Notes: generated from the letters alone by a model not told the origin. 64,000 nucleotides of DNA from Sphingomonas leidyi (GCF_011761945.1 NZ_JAASQV010000004.1:62001-126000); one strand, 5' to 3'. Numbered from the stretch's first letter, positions 8,348 through 17,834 are shown. Translations and numbers: made by a program.

Positions 8348-9682
8348 ATGATCATCCAGTCGATCCCCGACGGGCAGCCGATCGCTGCCCGCAAGCCCTT
8401 CTATCGGCACCTGTATTTCCAGGTGCTCGTGGCAATCGCGCTGGGCGTGACCATCGGCCATTTCTGGCCCTCCGTCGGCGAGTCGTTCAAGCCGCTCGGC
8501 GACGGCTTCATCAAGCTGGTGAAGATGGTGATCGCGCCGGTGATCTTCCTCACCGTGGTGAGCGGCATCGCCGGCATGCGCGAGCTCGGCTCGGTCGGCC
8601 GCGTCGCCGCCAAGGCATTCGGCTATTTCCTGTTCTTCTCCACGCTCGCGCTGATCATCGGCCTGGTCGTCGCCAACGTCGTCCAGCCGGGCGCGGGGAT
8701 GAACGTCGATCCGCACACGCTCGATGGCAGCGCCGTCGCCGACTATGCGCACAAGGCGCACGAGACGACCGTCATCGGCTTCCTGATGTCGATCATCCCG
8801 ACGACGCTCCCCTCCGCCCTCACCGAGGGCTCGATCCTGCAGACCCTGTTCGTCGCGGTGCTGTTCGGCATCGCCATGGTGCTGGTCGGCAAGCCGGCCG
8901 AGCCGGTGCTCGACCTGGTCGAGCGCGTCGCGCTGATCGTCTTCCGCGTCGTCGGCATATTGATGCGCGTCGCGCCCCTGGGCGCGTTCGGCGCGATGGC
9001 CTTCACCATCGGCAAATACGGCGTCGAATCGCTCGGCAACCTCGCCTGGCTGGTCGGCACCTTCTACGCCACTTCGCTGTTCTTCGTGCTGGTCGTGCTG
9101 GGCGCGGTCGGCTGGTTCAACGGCTTCTCGATCTTCAAGCTGCTGCGCTATCTCAAGGCCGAGCTGCTGCTGGTGCTGGGCACCTCGTCGTCCGAAGCCG
9201 CCCTGCCCAGCCTGATCGCCAAGCTGGAGAGCGCAGGCTGCGAGAAGGGCGTGGTCGGCCTGGTCGTGCCGACCGGCTATTCGTTCAACCTGGACGGCAC
9301 CAACATCTACATGACGCTCGCCGCGCTGTTCATCGCGCAGGCGACCGGCGTGCACCTGAGCTGGGAGGAGCAGATCCTGCTCGTGCTCGTCTCGATGCTG
9401 AGCTCCAAGGGCGCGGCCGGCGTCACCGGCGCCGGGTTCATCACCCTGGCGGCAACGCTCTCGATCGTACCGAGCGTGCCGGTGGCCGGCATGACGCTGA
9501 TCCTTGGCGTCGATCGCTTCATGAGCGAATGCCGCAGCCTCACCAACTTCGTCGGCAACGCAGTGGCGGCGATCGTCGTCGCCCGCTGGGAGAACAAGCT
9601 CGATCGCGCCGCGCTGGATGCCGCGCTCTCGGGTCGCCCCCATGCGCAGCCGGAGAGCCTGGAGCAGAGCCAGGCGGCCTAG
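8348..9682 (+). CDS. dctA: C4-dicarboxylate symporter DctA
   Basis: A 444-residue inner-membrane carrier of the dicarboxylate/amino acid:cation symporter family, which takes up succinate, fumarate and malate. Typical segments are KMVIAPVIFLTVVSGI near the N-terminus, LGTSSSEAALPSLI in the serine-rich re-entrant loop, and GYSFNLDGTNIYMTLAALFIAQ. The ATG at 8348 is preceded by GAGGAGA four bases upstream and gives the usual N-terminus. An in-frame ATG at 8324 would add eight residues and has no ribosome-binding site. Control by the divergent dctBD pair is expected from family knowledge. Confidence 0.96.
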   Translation: MIIQSIPDGQPIAARKPFYRHLYFQVLVAIALGVTIGHFWPSVGESFKPLGDGFIKLVKMVIAPVIFLTVVSGIAGMRELGSVGRVAAKAFGYFLFFSTLALIIGLVVANVVQPGAGMNVDPHTLDGSAVADYAHKAHETTVIGFLMSIIPTTLPSALTEGSILQTLFVAVLFGIAMVLVGKPAEPVLDLVERVALIVFRVVGILMRVAPLGAFGAMAFTIGKYGVESLGNLAWLVGTFYATSLFFVLVVLGAVGWFNGFSIFKLLRYLKAELLLVLGTSSSEAALPSLIAKLESAGCEKGVVGLVVPTGYSFNLDGTNIYMTLAALFIAQATGVHLSWEEQILLVLVSMLSSKGAAGVTGAGFITLAATLSIVPSVPVAGMTLILGVDRFMSECRSLTNFVGNAVAAIVVARWENKLDRAALDAALSGRPHAQPESLEQSQAA

Positions 9683-9736
9683 AGCAAGACAGAAGACCAG
9701 AAACAAACAAGAAAAAATAGAACAGGGAGAGAATGC

Positions 9737-12700
9737 ATGAGGAAGGGATATCGGCACATCGCCTTGACGGCGGGCAGCGCGCTCGGCGTGCTGATGCTTG
9801 CACAAGCGGCGCAGGCGCAGGAAGCGCAGGCGGCACAGGAAGGGGCTGCCGCGACCGACGAGATCGTCGTGGTCGGCACCCAGATCAAGGGCGCCAGCAC
9901 CACCGCCGCCCTCCCCGTCTCGGTGATCGACGCCAACCAGATCGACGCCACCGGCGCGCTTTCGGGCGACGAGCTGTTCCGCTCGATCCCGCAGGCCGGC
10001 GACGTGACCTTCAACGAAGCGAACAATCCACAGACCAGCAACGCGGCGCGCGGCGACGTCAACTCGATCAACCTGCGCAATCTGGGCGTGGGCAACACGC
10101 TGGTGCTGCTCAACGGCCGCCGCCTCGTCAACCACCCCACCAGCCAGGCAGGCGACGGCAACGTCCCCGTGCTCGGCTACAATGCCAATTCGCTGCCGGT
10201 GGCCGGCATCCAGCGGCTGGAGATCCTGCGCGACGGCGCGGCGGCCATCTATGGCTCGGACGCGGTGGCGGGCGTGGTCAACACCGTCACCAGGACCAAC
10301 ATCCATGGCGGCTCGCTCGACTTCCGCTATGGCGGGGCCGAAGGCACGCATCGCCGCGAATTCCAGGTGACCGGCACGGCCGGCAGCAACTTCGCCGGCG
10401 GCCGCGGCAACGTCTCGCTGTATCTCGACTATACCCACCGCACCGCCCAGCTGGCCGAGGACCAGCCCTATACGGCGACGGACAATCTCATGTCCTATTT
10501 CGCCAATGACCCCGCCTATGCCGGCAACCTGACCGCCGACGGCCGCGCCACCCAGTCGCCCTGGGCGAACCTTGCCGTCGTCAATGGCCCCGGCACGATC
10601 CGCCGCAGCCCGGGCAATCAGGCGCTGACCTCCTCGGCGGGTGCGTTCCACACCCAGTCGAGCGCCAATCCGGGCTGCCTGGTGGCGCTCAGCGCCGACA
10701 CCTGCCTGGGCAGCGGCACGCGCGCGACCGCTTCGACGCTGCGCAACGAACGGTTCGACACGCGGCCGGGGACGACGGTTTCACCGCGCATCAACCGCTA
10801 CAACAGCTTCGCCAGTGCGCATTACGACATCTCGGACAGCCTGACCGCCTATGGCGAAGCGGGCTTCTATTATGCCGAGACGCGCCGCATCCAGCCGCCG
10901 ACGATCAACCTCAACGCCATCGTCATCCCGGCGTCCAACTATTGGAACCCGTTCGGACCGACCACGCTCAACGGCCAGCCCAATCCGAACCGGATCCCGA
11001 ACCTGACCAACGTGCCCGCCGCCGGCCTGCCGGTGCGCCTCTCCACCTATCGCTTCGTCGATGCCGGCAAGCAGGAAGTGAACGTCACCAACTGGCAGTC
11101 CCGCTTCCTGGGCGGCCTGAAGGGGCAGATCGGCAGCTTCGATTTCGACAGCGCGATCCTCTATTCGGCGGCGCAGGCGACCGACGTCTCGAACGCCATC
11201 AACATGACCAAGCTGCAGCAGAATCTCGCACTGTCGACGCCGGATGCGTATAATCCGTTCAGCGGCGGCTGCGCGGCGACGCCGAGCGTGGGCGACTGCT
11301 CGCCCGCCTCTGCCGCCACGATCGATTCCTTCCAGTTCAAGCTCAAGCGCCGCTCCAGGACGACGCTCGCGCTGGCCGACTTCAAGATGTCGAACGCGCG
11401 GCTGCTTGCCCTGCCCGGCGGCAATCTCGGCATCGCCTTCGGCATCGAGGGCCGCCGCGAGACCCAGCGCGACGACCGCGATCCCAATCTCAACGGCACG
11501 ATCGGCTTCGTCGACATGGTGACCGGCGAGACGAACCTGTCGAACGTGGCCGCCGTGAGCCCGACGCCGAGTACCAAGGGACACCGCGAAGTCTTCTCTG
11601 CATTTGCCGAGCTCGCCGTGCCGGTGGTCTCGCCCGAGATGCACGTGCCGCTGGTCCATCGCCTCGATGTCCAGCTCGCCGGGCGCTACGAGCATTACAG
11701 CGACTTCGGCTCGGTGGCGAAGCCCAAGGTCGCCGCGGCCTGGGACCTGGTCGACGGCCTGCGCATCCGCGGCTCCTGGTCGCAGGGCTTCCGCGCACCG
11801 AACCTCGAACAGACCAACACCGTCGCCTATTCGCGCCTCAACTCGAACACCGACTATTATCGCTGCGAGGCCGATCTGCGCGCCGGGCGCATCGCCAATT
11901 ACGGCGCCTGCTCGCGCGGCATCAGCTATTCGATCTTCGTCAGCGGCAATCCGAACCTGAAGCCGGAGAGCAGCACCAGCTGGACGCTGGGCACGGTGCT
12001 CCAGCCCAAGTTCATCCCGGAAAGCGCCGGGCGGCTGACGCTCACCGCCGATTTCTGGTCGATCAAGCAGACCGGTATCGTCGGCCAGTTCGGCGCGCAG
12101 AACGCGCTGGTGCTCGACTATCTGCTGCGCCTGCAGGGATCGAGCAACCCGAACGTGATCCGCGCCGCGCCGACGGCGGACGACACCCCGATCTTCACCG
12201 GCACCGGCCTCGCCCCGGCGGGCGTCGTCACCCGGATCAACGACCAGTTCGTCAACCTGCTGCCGCAGACGGTGCAGGGCGTCGACCTGGCGCTGCTCTA
12301 CAATGTCCGCACCGGCATCGGTAAGTTCGACCTGGCGCTGAACGGCGCGCGGCTGACCAAGTTCTCGCGCGATACCCCGCCGGCGGTGCAGGCATTGTTC
12401 GACGCGCGCACGGCCGGGCAGATCAACGCCGCCACCCCGCTCACCGATGCGCGCGACCTGATCGCGGACCGCGGCAAGCCCAAGTGGCGCGTCACCGGCT
12501 CGCTCACCTGGTCGAAGAGCGGCTGGCAGGTCGGTGCCTTCGCCAACTATATCGACACCGTCTATGACAGTAACTTCCTCGACGCGAACGGCCGCCCCTA
12601 CAAGCTGGACGGCCAGGTGACGTTCAACCTCTACACCCAGTATCGCTTCAAGGGCGGCGTGCTCGACGACACGCGCATCCGCATCGGCGCGCGCAACCTC

Positions 12701-12799
12701 TTCGACAAGCAGCCGCCGATCACCGCCGACGGCTATCTGGGCTCGCTCTACAGCCCCTATGGCCGCTATCTCTACATGACGATCGGCAAGAGGTTCTGA
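9737..12799 (+). CDS. TonB-dependent outer-membrane receptor
   Basis: A 1020-residue receptor with a signal peptide ending in AQAAQAQE, a TonB-box-like DEIVVVGTQI and a plug domain (NLRNLGVGNTLVLLNGRRL, then LEILRDGAAAIYGSDAVAGVVN). The long beta-barrel ends in the aromatic MTIGKRF. A GGGAGAG ribosome-binding site precedes the ATG. It begins 54 bases after dctA, and its stop overlaps the start of the next gene (TGATG), so dctA, receptor and esterase are probably one transcript. The substrate is unknown. The neighbours suggest an esterified or carboxylate-bearing compound. Confidence 0.93.
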   Translation: MRKGYRHIALTAGSALGVLMLAQAAQAQEAQAAQEGAAATDEIVVVGTQIKGASTTAALPVSVIDANQIDATGALSGDELFRSIPQAGDVTFNEANNPQTSNAARGDVNSINLRNLGVGNTLVLLNGRRLVNHPTSQAGDGNVPVLGYNANSLPVAGIQRLEILRDGAAAIYGSDAVAGVVNTVTRTNIHGGSLDFRYGGAEGTHRREFQVTGTAGSNFAGGRGNVSLYLDYTHRTAQLAEDQPYTATDNLMSYFANDPAYAGNLTADGRATQSPWANLAVVNGPGTIRRSPGNQALTSSAGAFHTQSSANPGCLVALSADTCLGSGTRATASTLRNERFDTRPGTTVSPRINRYNSFASAHYDISDSLTAYGEAGFYYAETRRIQPPTINLNAIVIPASNYWNPFGPTTLNGQPNPNRIPNLTNVPAAGLPVRLSTYRFVDAGKQEVNVTNWQSRFLGGLKGQIGSFDFDSAILYSAAQATDVSNAINMTKLQQNLALSTPDAYNPFSGGCAATPSVGDCSPASAATIDSFQFKLKRRSRTTLALADFKMSNARLLALPGGNLGIAFGIEGRRETQRDDRDPNLNGTIGFVDMVTGETNLSNVAAVSPTPSTKGHREVFSAFAELAVPVVSPEMHVPLVHRLDVQLAGRYEHYSDFGSVAKPKVAAAWDLVDGLRIRGSWSQGFRAPNLEQTNTVAYSRLNSNTDYYRCEADLRAGRIANYGACSRGISYSIFVSGNPNLKPESSTSWTLGTVLQPKFIPESAGRLTLTADFWSIKQTGIVGQFGAQNALVLDYLLRLQGSSNPNVIRAAPTADDTPIFTGTGLAPAGVVTRINDQFVNLLPQTVQGVDLALLYNVRTGIGKFDLALNGARLTKFSRDTPPAVQALFDARTAGQINAATPLTDARDLIADRGKPKWRVTGSLTWSKSGWQVGAFANYIDTVYDSNFLDANGRPYKLDGQVTFNLYTQYRFKGGVLDDTRIRIGARNLFDKQPPITADGYLGSLYSPYGRYLYMTIGKRF

Positions 12800-13728
12800 T
12801 GCTGCGCCTGTCCTTCTTCCTCTCCCTCCTGGCCGCGGTTCTCGCCGCGGCCAGCCCCGCCCTCGCCCAGGACGGGCTGGGCACGCCCGAGGTCCATGCG
12901 GTGTGGCCGGGCAAGGCGCCCGGCTTCGGCAAGCCGACGGGCCCGGAGAAGATCGGCAACGAGGGCGGGCAGACCGGCTCCTGGTCGAACATCTCGGAGC
13001 CGCGCTACGAAGTCTATCGGCCGAAGCATCCCAATGGCGCGGCGGCGCTGCTGCTGGGCGGCGGCGGCTATTTCCGCATCCAGATCGGTTCGGCCAAGGA
13101 CGTGGCCGCCAGGCTCGCCGCGGCCGGCATCACGCCGGTGATCCTCTATTACCGGCTGCCCGGCGACGGCTGGAACGCGGACGCGCCCTTCCAGGACGCC
13201 CAGCGCACGCTCCGGCTGCTCAAGGCGGGCGCCGCGCGCTGGGGCCTGGATCCCGCGCGGATCGGCGTGGTCGGCATGTCGGCCGGCGGGCACCTCGCCG
13301 GGATGATGGCGACGCGCGGCGGCCATGACTTCTATCCGCCCGCCGACGAGGCCGACCGGCTGAGCGCCGTCCCGGCATTTGCCGGGATGATCTATCCGGT
13401 CGTCTCGATGCGCCCGCCGATCGACACGACGCAAACGCGCAAGAAGCTCTCGGTCCTGCCCGATTATCGCGACGCCTATTCGGTCGAGGCGCAGGTGGGG
13501 CCGGATACGCCGCCCGTCTTCCTGGCCCACGCCACCGACGATCCGATCGCCAATGTCGAGCATTCGCTGCGCATGTTCGCGGCGATGCGCGCGGCCGGGC
13601 GGCCGGTGGAGCTCCACGTCTTCGAGAAGGGCGGGCACAGCTGGGGCGCCGGCAAGCCGGGCACTCCCGTGTCGCAATGGCCGGACCTGTTCCTCACCTG
13701 GCTGCGGCTGCACAAGGTCCTGCCCTGA
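12799..13728 (+). CDS. Secreted alpha/beta-hydrolase (carbohydrate-esterase-like)
   Basis: A 309-residue protein with a signal peptide (SLLAAVLAAASPALAQ). The alpha/beta-hydrolase features are an oxyanion-hole stretch LLLGGGGYF, the nucleophile motif GMSAGGH, an acidic residue in HATDDP and a C-terminal His in KGGHSWG. The N-terminal VWPGKAPG segment resembles WPGEAPG in the paralogue at 48662-49630. The two also share YRLPGD and IYPVVSM. It is translationally coupled to the TonB receptor gene. It probably removes acyl groups from the receptor's ligand, which is inference. Confidence 0.85.
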   Translation: MLRLSFFLSLLAAVLAAASPALAQDGLGTPEVHAVWPGKAPGFGKPTGPEKIGNEGGQTGSWSNISEPRYEVYRPKHPNGAAALLLGGGGYFRIQIGSAKDVAARLAAAGITPVILYYRLPGDGWNADAPFQDAQRTLRLLKAGAARWGLDPARIGVVGMSAGGHLAGMMATRGGHDFYPPADEADRLSAVPAFAGMIYPVVSMRPPIDTTQTRKKLSVLPDYRDAYSVEAQVGPDTPPVFLAHATDDPIANVEHSLRMFAAMRAAGRPVELHVFEKGGHSWGAGKPGTPVSQWPDLFLTWLRLHKVLP

Positions 13729-13737
13729 TCCGCGCCA

Positions 13738-14142
13738 TCAGGGCACGGGCCCGCGCCGGTCGCGCTTGCGGGCGCAGTCGGCGCAGCACCCCGGAAGCTC
13801 CGCGAAGATCCGGTGCGTCCGGAAGCCGGCGCGCCCGGCCGCCGCTTCCACCGCTGCCCGCACCGCTTCGCCTGGCGCCACCAGGATCGCGCCGCAATGC
13901 CTGCAGTGCAGATAGAGCGGCTGGTCGCCGTCCCGCAGCAGATAGCCGCGCGCCAACAGCAGCTTCTGCACCTTGCCGGCATCGACGAGCTGGCGCAGCG
14001 CCCGGAACACGAGGCTGGGCGCGGCCGGATCGCCGCCGTCCCGGAGCCGCTCGACCAGTTCCAGGCCGCCGAGCGGACCGGGGGCCTGTGCGAGCAGCGC
14101 GACGATCCGCTCGGCCAGCGCCCCCGCGCGCCGCCTAGCCAT
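13738..14142 (-). CDS. zur: Fur-family regulator, Zur-like (first copy)
   Basis: A 134-residue Fur-family protein. The N-terminal winged helix (ALAERIVALLAQAPGPLGGLELVERL to SLVFRALRQLV) is followed by the structural zinc site, with Cys pairs in CRHCG and CCADCARK. The ATG at 14142 lies inside the end of the MerC-like gene (8-base overlap). A longer reading would run further into it. It closes an operon of DUF2946-like, ZnuD-like and MerC-like genes, which makes zinc the likely metal. It converges on the esterase gene with nine bases between stops. Compared with the second copy at 50261 it is shorter and lacks the His-rich N-terminus. Confidence 0.82.
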   Translation of the reverse strand: MARRRAGALAERIVALLAQAPGPLGGLELVERLRDGGDPAAPSLVFRALRQLVDAGKVQKLLLARGYLLRDGDQPLYLHCRHCGAILVAPGEAVRAAVEAAAGRAGFRTHRIFAELPGCCADCARKRDRRGPVP

Positions 14143-14542
14143 GGCGGTGGCCGCGATGCCGCAACCGCCAGTTGCCGATATGCGCCGCGGCAAGGCAAAG
14201 GCTGCCGGCGATCGTCACCGGCGCTTCCGCCGCGCTCTCGGCAAAGGCGAACACCGCGGCTGCCATCAGCGCCAGCCCGGCACCGCCGAGCGCCAGCATC
14301 TCCGGCTGGTCGTGCCGGCGATAGCCGGCGGTCAGCGCCAGCGCCGAGCTGGGGATGGCGAAGGCGAGCAGCCAGGCATGAAGCTGTTCGGGGATCGCCA
14401 GCACCTGGGAAAGCGCCGGCAGGGCCGCGAGCAGCAGCGGCAGCCCGGCACAATGCACCAGGCAAAGCAGAGATGCGCCGACCGCCGCGTGCTCGATCAG
14501 GTCGATCGCGCGGGTACGGCGTGCGTGCGGATCGCAACGCAT
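14135..14542 (-). CDS. MerC-domain membrane protein (first copy)
   Basis: A 135-residue inner-membrane protein with about four hydrophobic helices and the metal-site-like motif CLVHC in the first. The second copy at 49837 also has CLVHC. The family is named for mercury transport, but no mer genes are present. The gene sits between a ZnuD-like receptor and a Zur regulator, so movement of zinc or a zinc chelate across the inner membrane is the better inference. The ATG at 14542 has a GGAGA ribosome-binding site seven bases upstream. Confidence 0.8.
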   Translation of the reverse strand: MRCDPHARRTRAIDLIEHAAVGASLLCLVHCAGLPLLLAALPALSQVLAIPEQLHAWLLAFAIPSSALALTAGYRRHDQPEMLALGGAGLALMAAAVFAFAESAAEAPVTIAGSLCLAAAHIGNWRLRHRGHRHG

Positions 14543-14594
14543 GCGATATCTCCAAACCGAAGGGAGGCCGGGCGGCACGCCGCCCGGCCGGTCA

Positions 14595-16787
14595 TCAGAA
14601 GCCGAGCCGCAGCGTCGCCCGCAGGTCCCGGCCGGCCAGCGGCGCGAAGTCCTTCAGGAAGCTCGAATGGCGCCGCGCATCGACATCGAAGATGTTGTTG
14701 GCGCTCAGCGTCAACGAGATCTTCCGGTTCTGGGCGAACGGCCTGAAGCTCAGCGAGGCATTGGTGAGCGTATAGCCGTCGGTCGGCGTCTCGAACGCGG
14801 CGATGCGATCCTGGGCCCAGACATGCTCGACTTCGACGCGGGCGGTCAGCAGGCTCGACTGCGCCTCGAGGCCGCCGAGCACGCGCAGCGGCGGGATGCG
14901 GGGCACCGGATCGCCATTGTTGCCCTGGCTGGCATGGACATAGTCGCCGAGCAGGTCGAAGTTGATCGCATAGTCGCCGATCCGGGCGAGCCGCGCGGAC
15001 AGGTCGCCCTCGAGCCCGTAATAGCGGGCCTTGACCTGCTGGAACTGGAAACAGGGCAGATCGACGGTGCGGCCGCTCGGCGCCGCCGCCGCTTCGCAGA
15101 CGCTCTGCGCGACTTGGTTCTCGGAGATATAGCCGTCGAACCAGTCATAATAGGCCGAGGCGTCGAAGCTGAATCCGTCCTTGTGGACATGCAGCGTCGT
15201 CTCGAGGCCCCAGGACTTCTCCAGACCGAAGTTCGGATTGCCGAGCTCCCAGGCCTGGGTGCCCGCATGGCCGCCATTGGCGAACAGCTCCTCGCCCGAA
15301 GGCGCGCGTTCGGTCCGCGAGGCGTTGATCCCGATGCGGACATCGTCGGACAGGGCATAGGAGAGCCCCGCCGATCCCGAAAGGGCGTCGAAATTGCGCT
15401 TCGTATTGGGAAAGCGCAGATCGCCCGCCGCCGGGTTCGACTGGAGGCTGCTATGCTCGTAGCGGATGCCGCCCTCGGCGCGCAGCTTGCCGAAGTCGAA
15501 CTGCTGCAGCGTGAACAGGCCGACCTGGCTGGTATTGTTCTGCGGCAGGAAGGCCTCGTCGCCGACCACGTTGAAGTTGCGATGGTAATATTGGACGCCC
15601 GAGGCGCCCTGCCAGCCGCCGCGATTGGCCTGGACCAGTTCCAGCCGCCCCTCGAAGCCCTTGTTGTAGAAGGCGGTGCCGATCGAGCCGTCCTCCTCGA
15701 GCTCGAAGTGGCGATAGTTCGCATAGCCGGCGCGCGCGCGAACCTTGTCGATGAAGCCGCCCCCGGTATCCACGTCGGCACGGAAATCGAAACGGTTCTG
15801 GAGCACGGAGAGGCGCGGCGCCTCCTGCTCTTCGCCCGAGGCCAGCGCATAGCGGATGGGCACGCCGTAGAGGCTGTCATAATGCGAATAGGACACGCCG
15901 ATATTGGCGGTATCGCTGACATAGGCCAGGCCGGCGCCCGCGGTCCAGGTCTCGGCCTGGGTGTTGGGCAGCTTGCCCCTCAGCGCCGCGGTCTCGGCGA
16001 AATCGGGGTCGTCGGGCGTGGTCGGCCCCGCCGCGGCGGCGAGCGCCTGCGCCCGGGCCGAGGGGCTCAGCACATAGCCGCCGATCTTCAGGTCGTCGCT
16101 CTTCGAATAGGAGCCGTCGGCGTGGAAGACGAAATGCCCGCCCAGCGCCACATCGCCCGAGCCCGCGATCGAGCGCTCCTTCGCGGCCGAGCCGTAGGTG
16201 GCGATCGCATCCACGTCATAGCCATTCTCGGGCAGGGTGCGCGGGATGCGCTTGTCGATCACGTTGACCACGCCGCCGATCGCCGAGGAGCCATAGAGCA
16301 GCACCGACGGACCGCGCAGCACCTCGATGCGCTCGGCCAGCAGCGGATCGATGATCACCGCATGATCGGCCGAGGTGTTCGAGACGTCGATCGAGCCGAT
16401 CCCGTCGGTAAGCACGCGGACGCGCTCGCCCTGGAAGCCGCGCAGGATCGGGCGCGAGGCGCTGGGGCCGAAGGACGTGGCCGAGACGCCCGGCTGCTTG
16501 GACAGCGTCTCGCCGATGCTGGGGCGCAGATCGCGGGTGAGCACTTCGCCCGAGACGACCGAAGTGCCGGCGAGCACATCCCGCTCGCTGGTCGGCAGGA
16601 TGCCGGTGACGACGATCTCGTTGCCCTTGTTGCCGGTCGTGCTCTGCCCGTCCGGGCCGCTATCGTCCGCCGGGGCGGGCTTGGCCGGGGGCGCCGGCGG
16701 GTTGTTGCTGTCGGGGCCGGCGGCGTGCGCGGCAGCGGGGATGGCGAGCGCGAGCGTGGCCGCGCGCAGCAGGAACAGATGACGCAT
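14595..16787 (-). CDS. znuD: TonB-dependent receptor, ZnuD-like (zinc uptake)
   Basis: A 730-residue outer-membrane receptor with a signal peptide, a TonB-box-like EIVVTGI, a plug (RPILRGFQGERVRVLTDGIG, LRGPSVLLYGSSAIGGVVN) and a barrel ending in TLRLGF. Its size and the ARRHSSFLKDFAPLAGR segment near the C-terminus resemble ZnuD zinc receptors. Genes for a MerC-like protein and Zur follow 52 bases downstream, and a Zur-type box lies in front of the operon. The symbol is given on resemblance and context. Confidence 0.82.
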   Translation of the reverse strand: MRHLFLLRAATLALAIPAAAHAAGPDSNNPPAPPAKPAPADDSGPDGQSTTGNKGNEIVVTGILPTSERDVLAGTSVVSGEVLTRDLRPSIGETLSKQPGVSATSFGPSASRPILRGFQGERVRVLTDGIGSIDVSNTSADHAVIIDPLLAERIEVLRGPSVLLYGSSAIGGVVNVIDKRIPRTLPENGYDVDAIATYGSAAKERSIAGSGDVALGGHFVFHADGSYSKSDDLKIGGYVLSPSARAQALAAAAGPTTPDDPDFAETAALRGKLPNTQAETWTAGAGLAYVSDTANIGVSYSHYDSLYGVPIRYALASGEEQEAPRLSVLQNRFDFRADVDTGGGFIDKVRARAGYANYRHFELEEDGSIGTAFYNKGFEGRLELVQANRGGWQGASGVQYYHRNFNVVGDEAFLPQNNTSQVGLFTLQQFDFGKLRAEGGIRYEHSSLQSNPAAGDLRFPNTKRNFDALSGSAGLSYALSDDVRIGINASRTERAPSGEELFANGGHAGTQAWELGNPNFGLEKSWGLETTLHVHKDGFSFDASAYYDWFDGYISENQVAQSVCEAAAAPSGRTVDLPCFQFQQVKARYYGLEGDLSARLARIGDYAINFDLLGDYVHASQGNNGDPVPRIPPLRVLGGLEAQSSLLTARVEVEHVWAQDRIAAFETPTDGYTLTNASLSFRPFAQNRKISLTLSANNIFDVDARRHSSFLKDFAPLAGRDLRATLRLGF

Positions 16788-16883
16788 GGAAATTAGACTC
16801 CGAGAACCTTGGTTTTTCGCGGGAGGGACGAGGACGCGAGGGCACGGCGCGCAACTGCGCCGTACCGGGGCGGTCCCGATCCC

Positions 16884-17300
16884 CTAGGCCTGGAGCGGCG
16901 GTGGAGGCGCCCGGCTGCGCGCGGTTCGCGGAGGTTCGAAGAAGGAGAGGCTGGGCAGTCGCACCGGCGCCGCACGGAATGCGACCGGCGCCGGCGCGGC
17001 AAGCGCGACGGGCGCCGGAAGCAGCACCGCGCCGATATTCGCAACTTCCCGGCATATCGGGCAGCTGGCCGGGGAATCCGCGGGCGCCTGGCGATCCGTC
17101 GCCTTGCCCGCGCCGCTCGCACCCGGCCTTGCCGTTTCCAGGGCAACGCCGCGATCGAAGTGATTGTGCGTCTGGACGACGGCACCTTGCCAGACGAACG
17201 CGAAGAGCAGGGCGCAGAGGAGCGCCCACCGCGTCGCGGCCCGATCTCCGCCACGCCGCGGCCTCGTTTCGCGCAAGCGACTCGGGCGACTGCCATTCAC
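16884..17300 (-). CDS. DUF2946-like small secreted or membrane protein
   Basis: A 138-residue protein with one hydrophobic N-terminal helix (WALLCALLFAFVWQGAVVQ), a THNHFD segment and a central SCPICRE motif followed by a hydrophobic stretch. This layout is typical of DUF2946 proteins, often found near metal-uptake receptors. The start is GTG at 17300 with no strong ribosome-binding site, so the exact N-terminus is uncertain. It precedes the ZnuD-like gene by 96 bases. Its role is unknown. The paired Cys and His residues suggest metal binding. Confidence 0.65.
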   Translation of the reverse strand: MNGSRPSRLRETRPRRGGDRAATRWALLCALLFAFVWQGAVVQTHNHFDRGVALETARPGASGAGKATDRQAPADSPASCPICREVANIGAVLLPAPVALAAPAPVAFRAAPVRLPSLSFFEPPRTARSRAPPPPLQA

Positions 17301-17322
17301 GGATGCCGCGATGCAATAAAGG

Positions 17323-17338
17323 TGTTATGTTGTAAAGT
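17323..17338. promoter_or_regulatory. Zur-box-like operator before the zinc operon
   Basis: TGTTATGTTGTAAAGT lies 23 bases upstream of the GTG start at 17300. Its first 12 bases are identical to 49795-49806, in front of the second merC-zur pair. The core approximates the alphaproteobacterial Zur palindrome (ATRTTATAAYAT type), with mismatches in the right half. Assignment to Zur is inference from the two shared contexts. Confidence 0.6.
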
Positions 17339-17834
17339 CTCATATGCCGGCGGCCGGGGGCCTCCATCCTTCCGCCGCGCCCCATCCGGTTTCCCAGCAC
17401 CATTCCCGCGCAGACGGCGATCCGGAACCGGAAACGATGGCCGCCAGGCTCGCTTGCCATGTCCGGCAAACCCGCGCGATTGCATCGATTGTCCGGCACT
17501 CTCCCCGATCCCCGTCCGCGCGCGGATCGCGCGCGTGCCGAACGAGCCATGGCTTGACGGAGGGGGCCTGGCAAAGCACTGCCCGCCCCCCGCGAACATG
17601 CTCCCGGCACGAATCGGCAAGGATGCCGCTCCACGCTCCGCCCCGGCGCGAGTGGCGTAATTTTGCAACTGCCACGCGGGATGTTCGCGACATATGGCAT
17701 CGGCGGTCTTTTTGGGAATTGAAATGAATTTTCACCTATGACAACTTCATTGCGATCGGTGGCGTGAGATCGGCGCCCTCCGGCAAATGAAGGTCGCGTT
17801 CGGGCGGCCGGGTAATTCAGGGTGTTGTTCGTCG
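17339..17834. other. Intergenic region, no supported gene
   Basis: About 495 bases lie between the zinc operon and the asparaginase-family gene. Open frames on both strands here are short, arginine-rich and without ribosome-binding sites or recognisable domains. The part near 17715-17760 is more AT-rich and may hold the promoter of the downstream gene. Confidence 0.5.

Noticed and set aside
14135..14542. Mercury-resistance (mer) operon
   Set aside because: Only the MerC-like domain is present. There is no merA, merR, merT or merP, and the neighbours are zinc genes.
14541..16796. Long plus-strand frame opposite the ZnuD-like gene
   Set aside because: Antisense shadow. The minus strand encodes a complete TonB receptor with signal peptide, plug and barrel.
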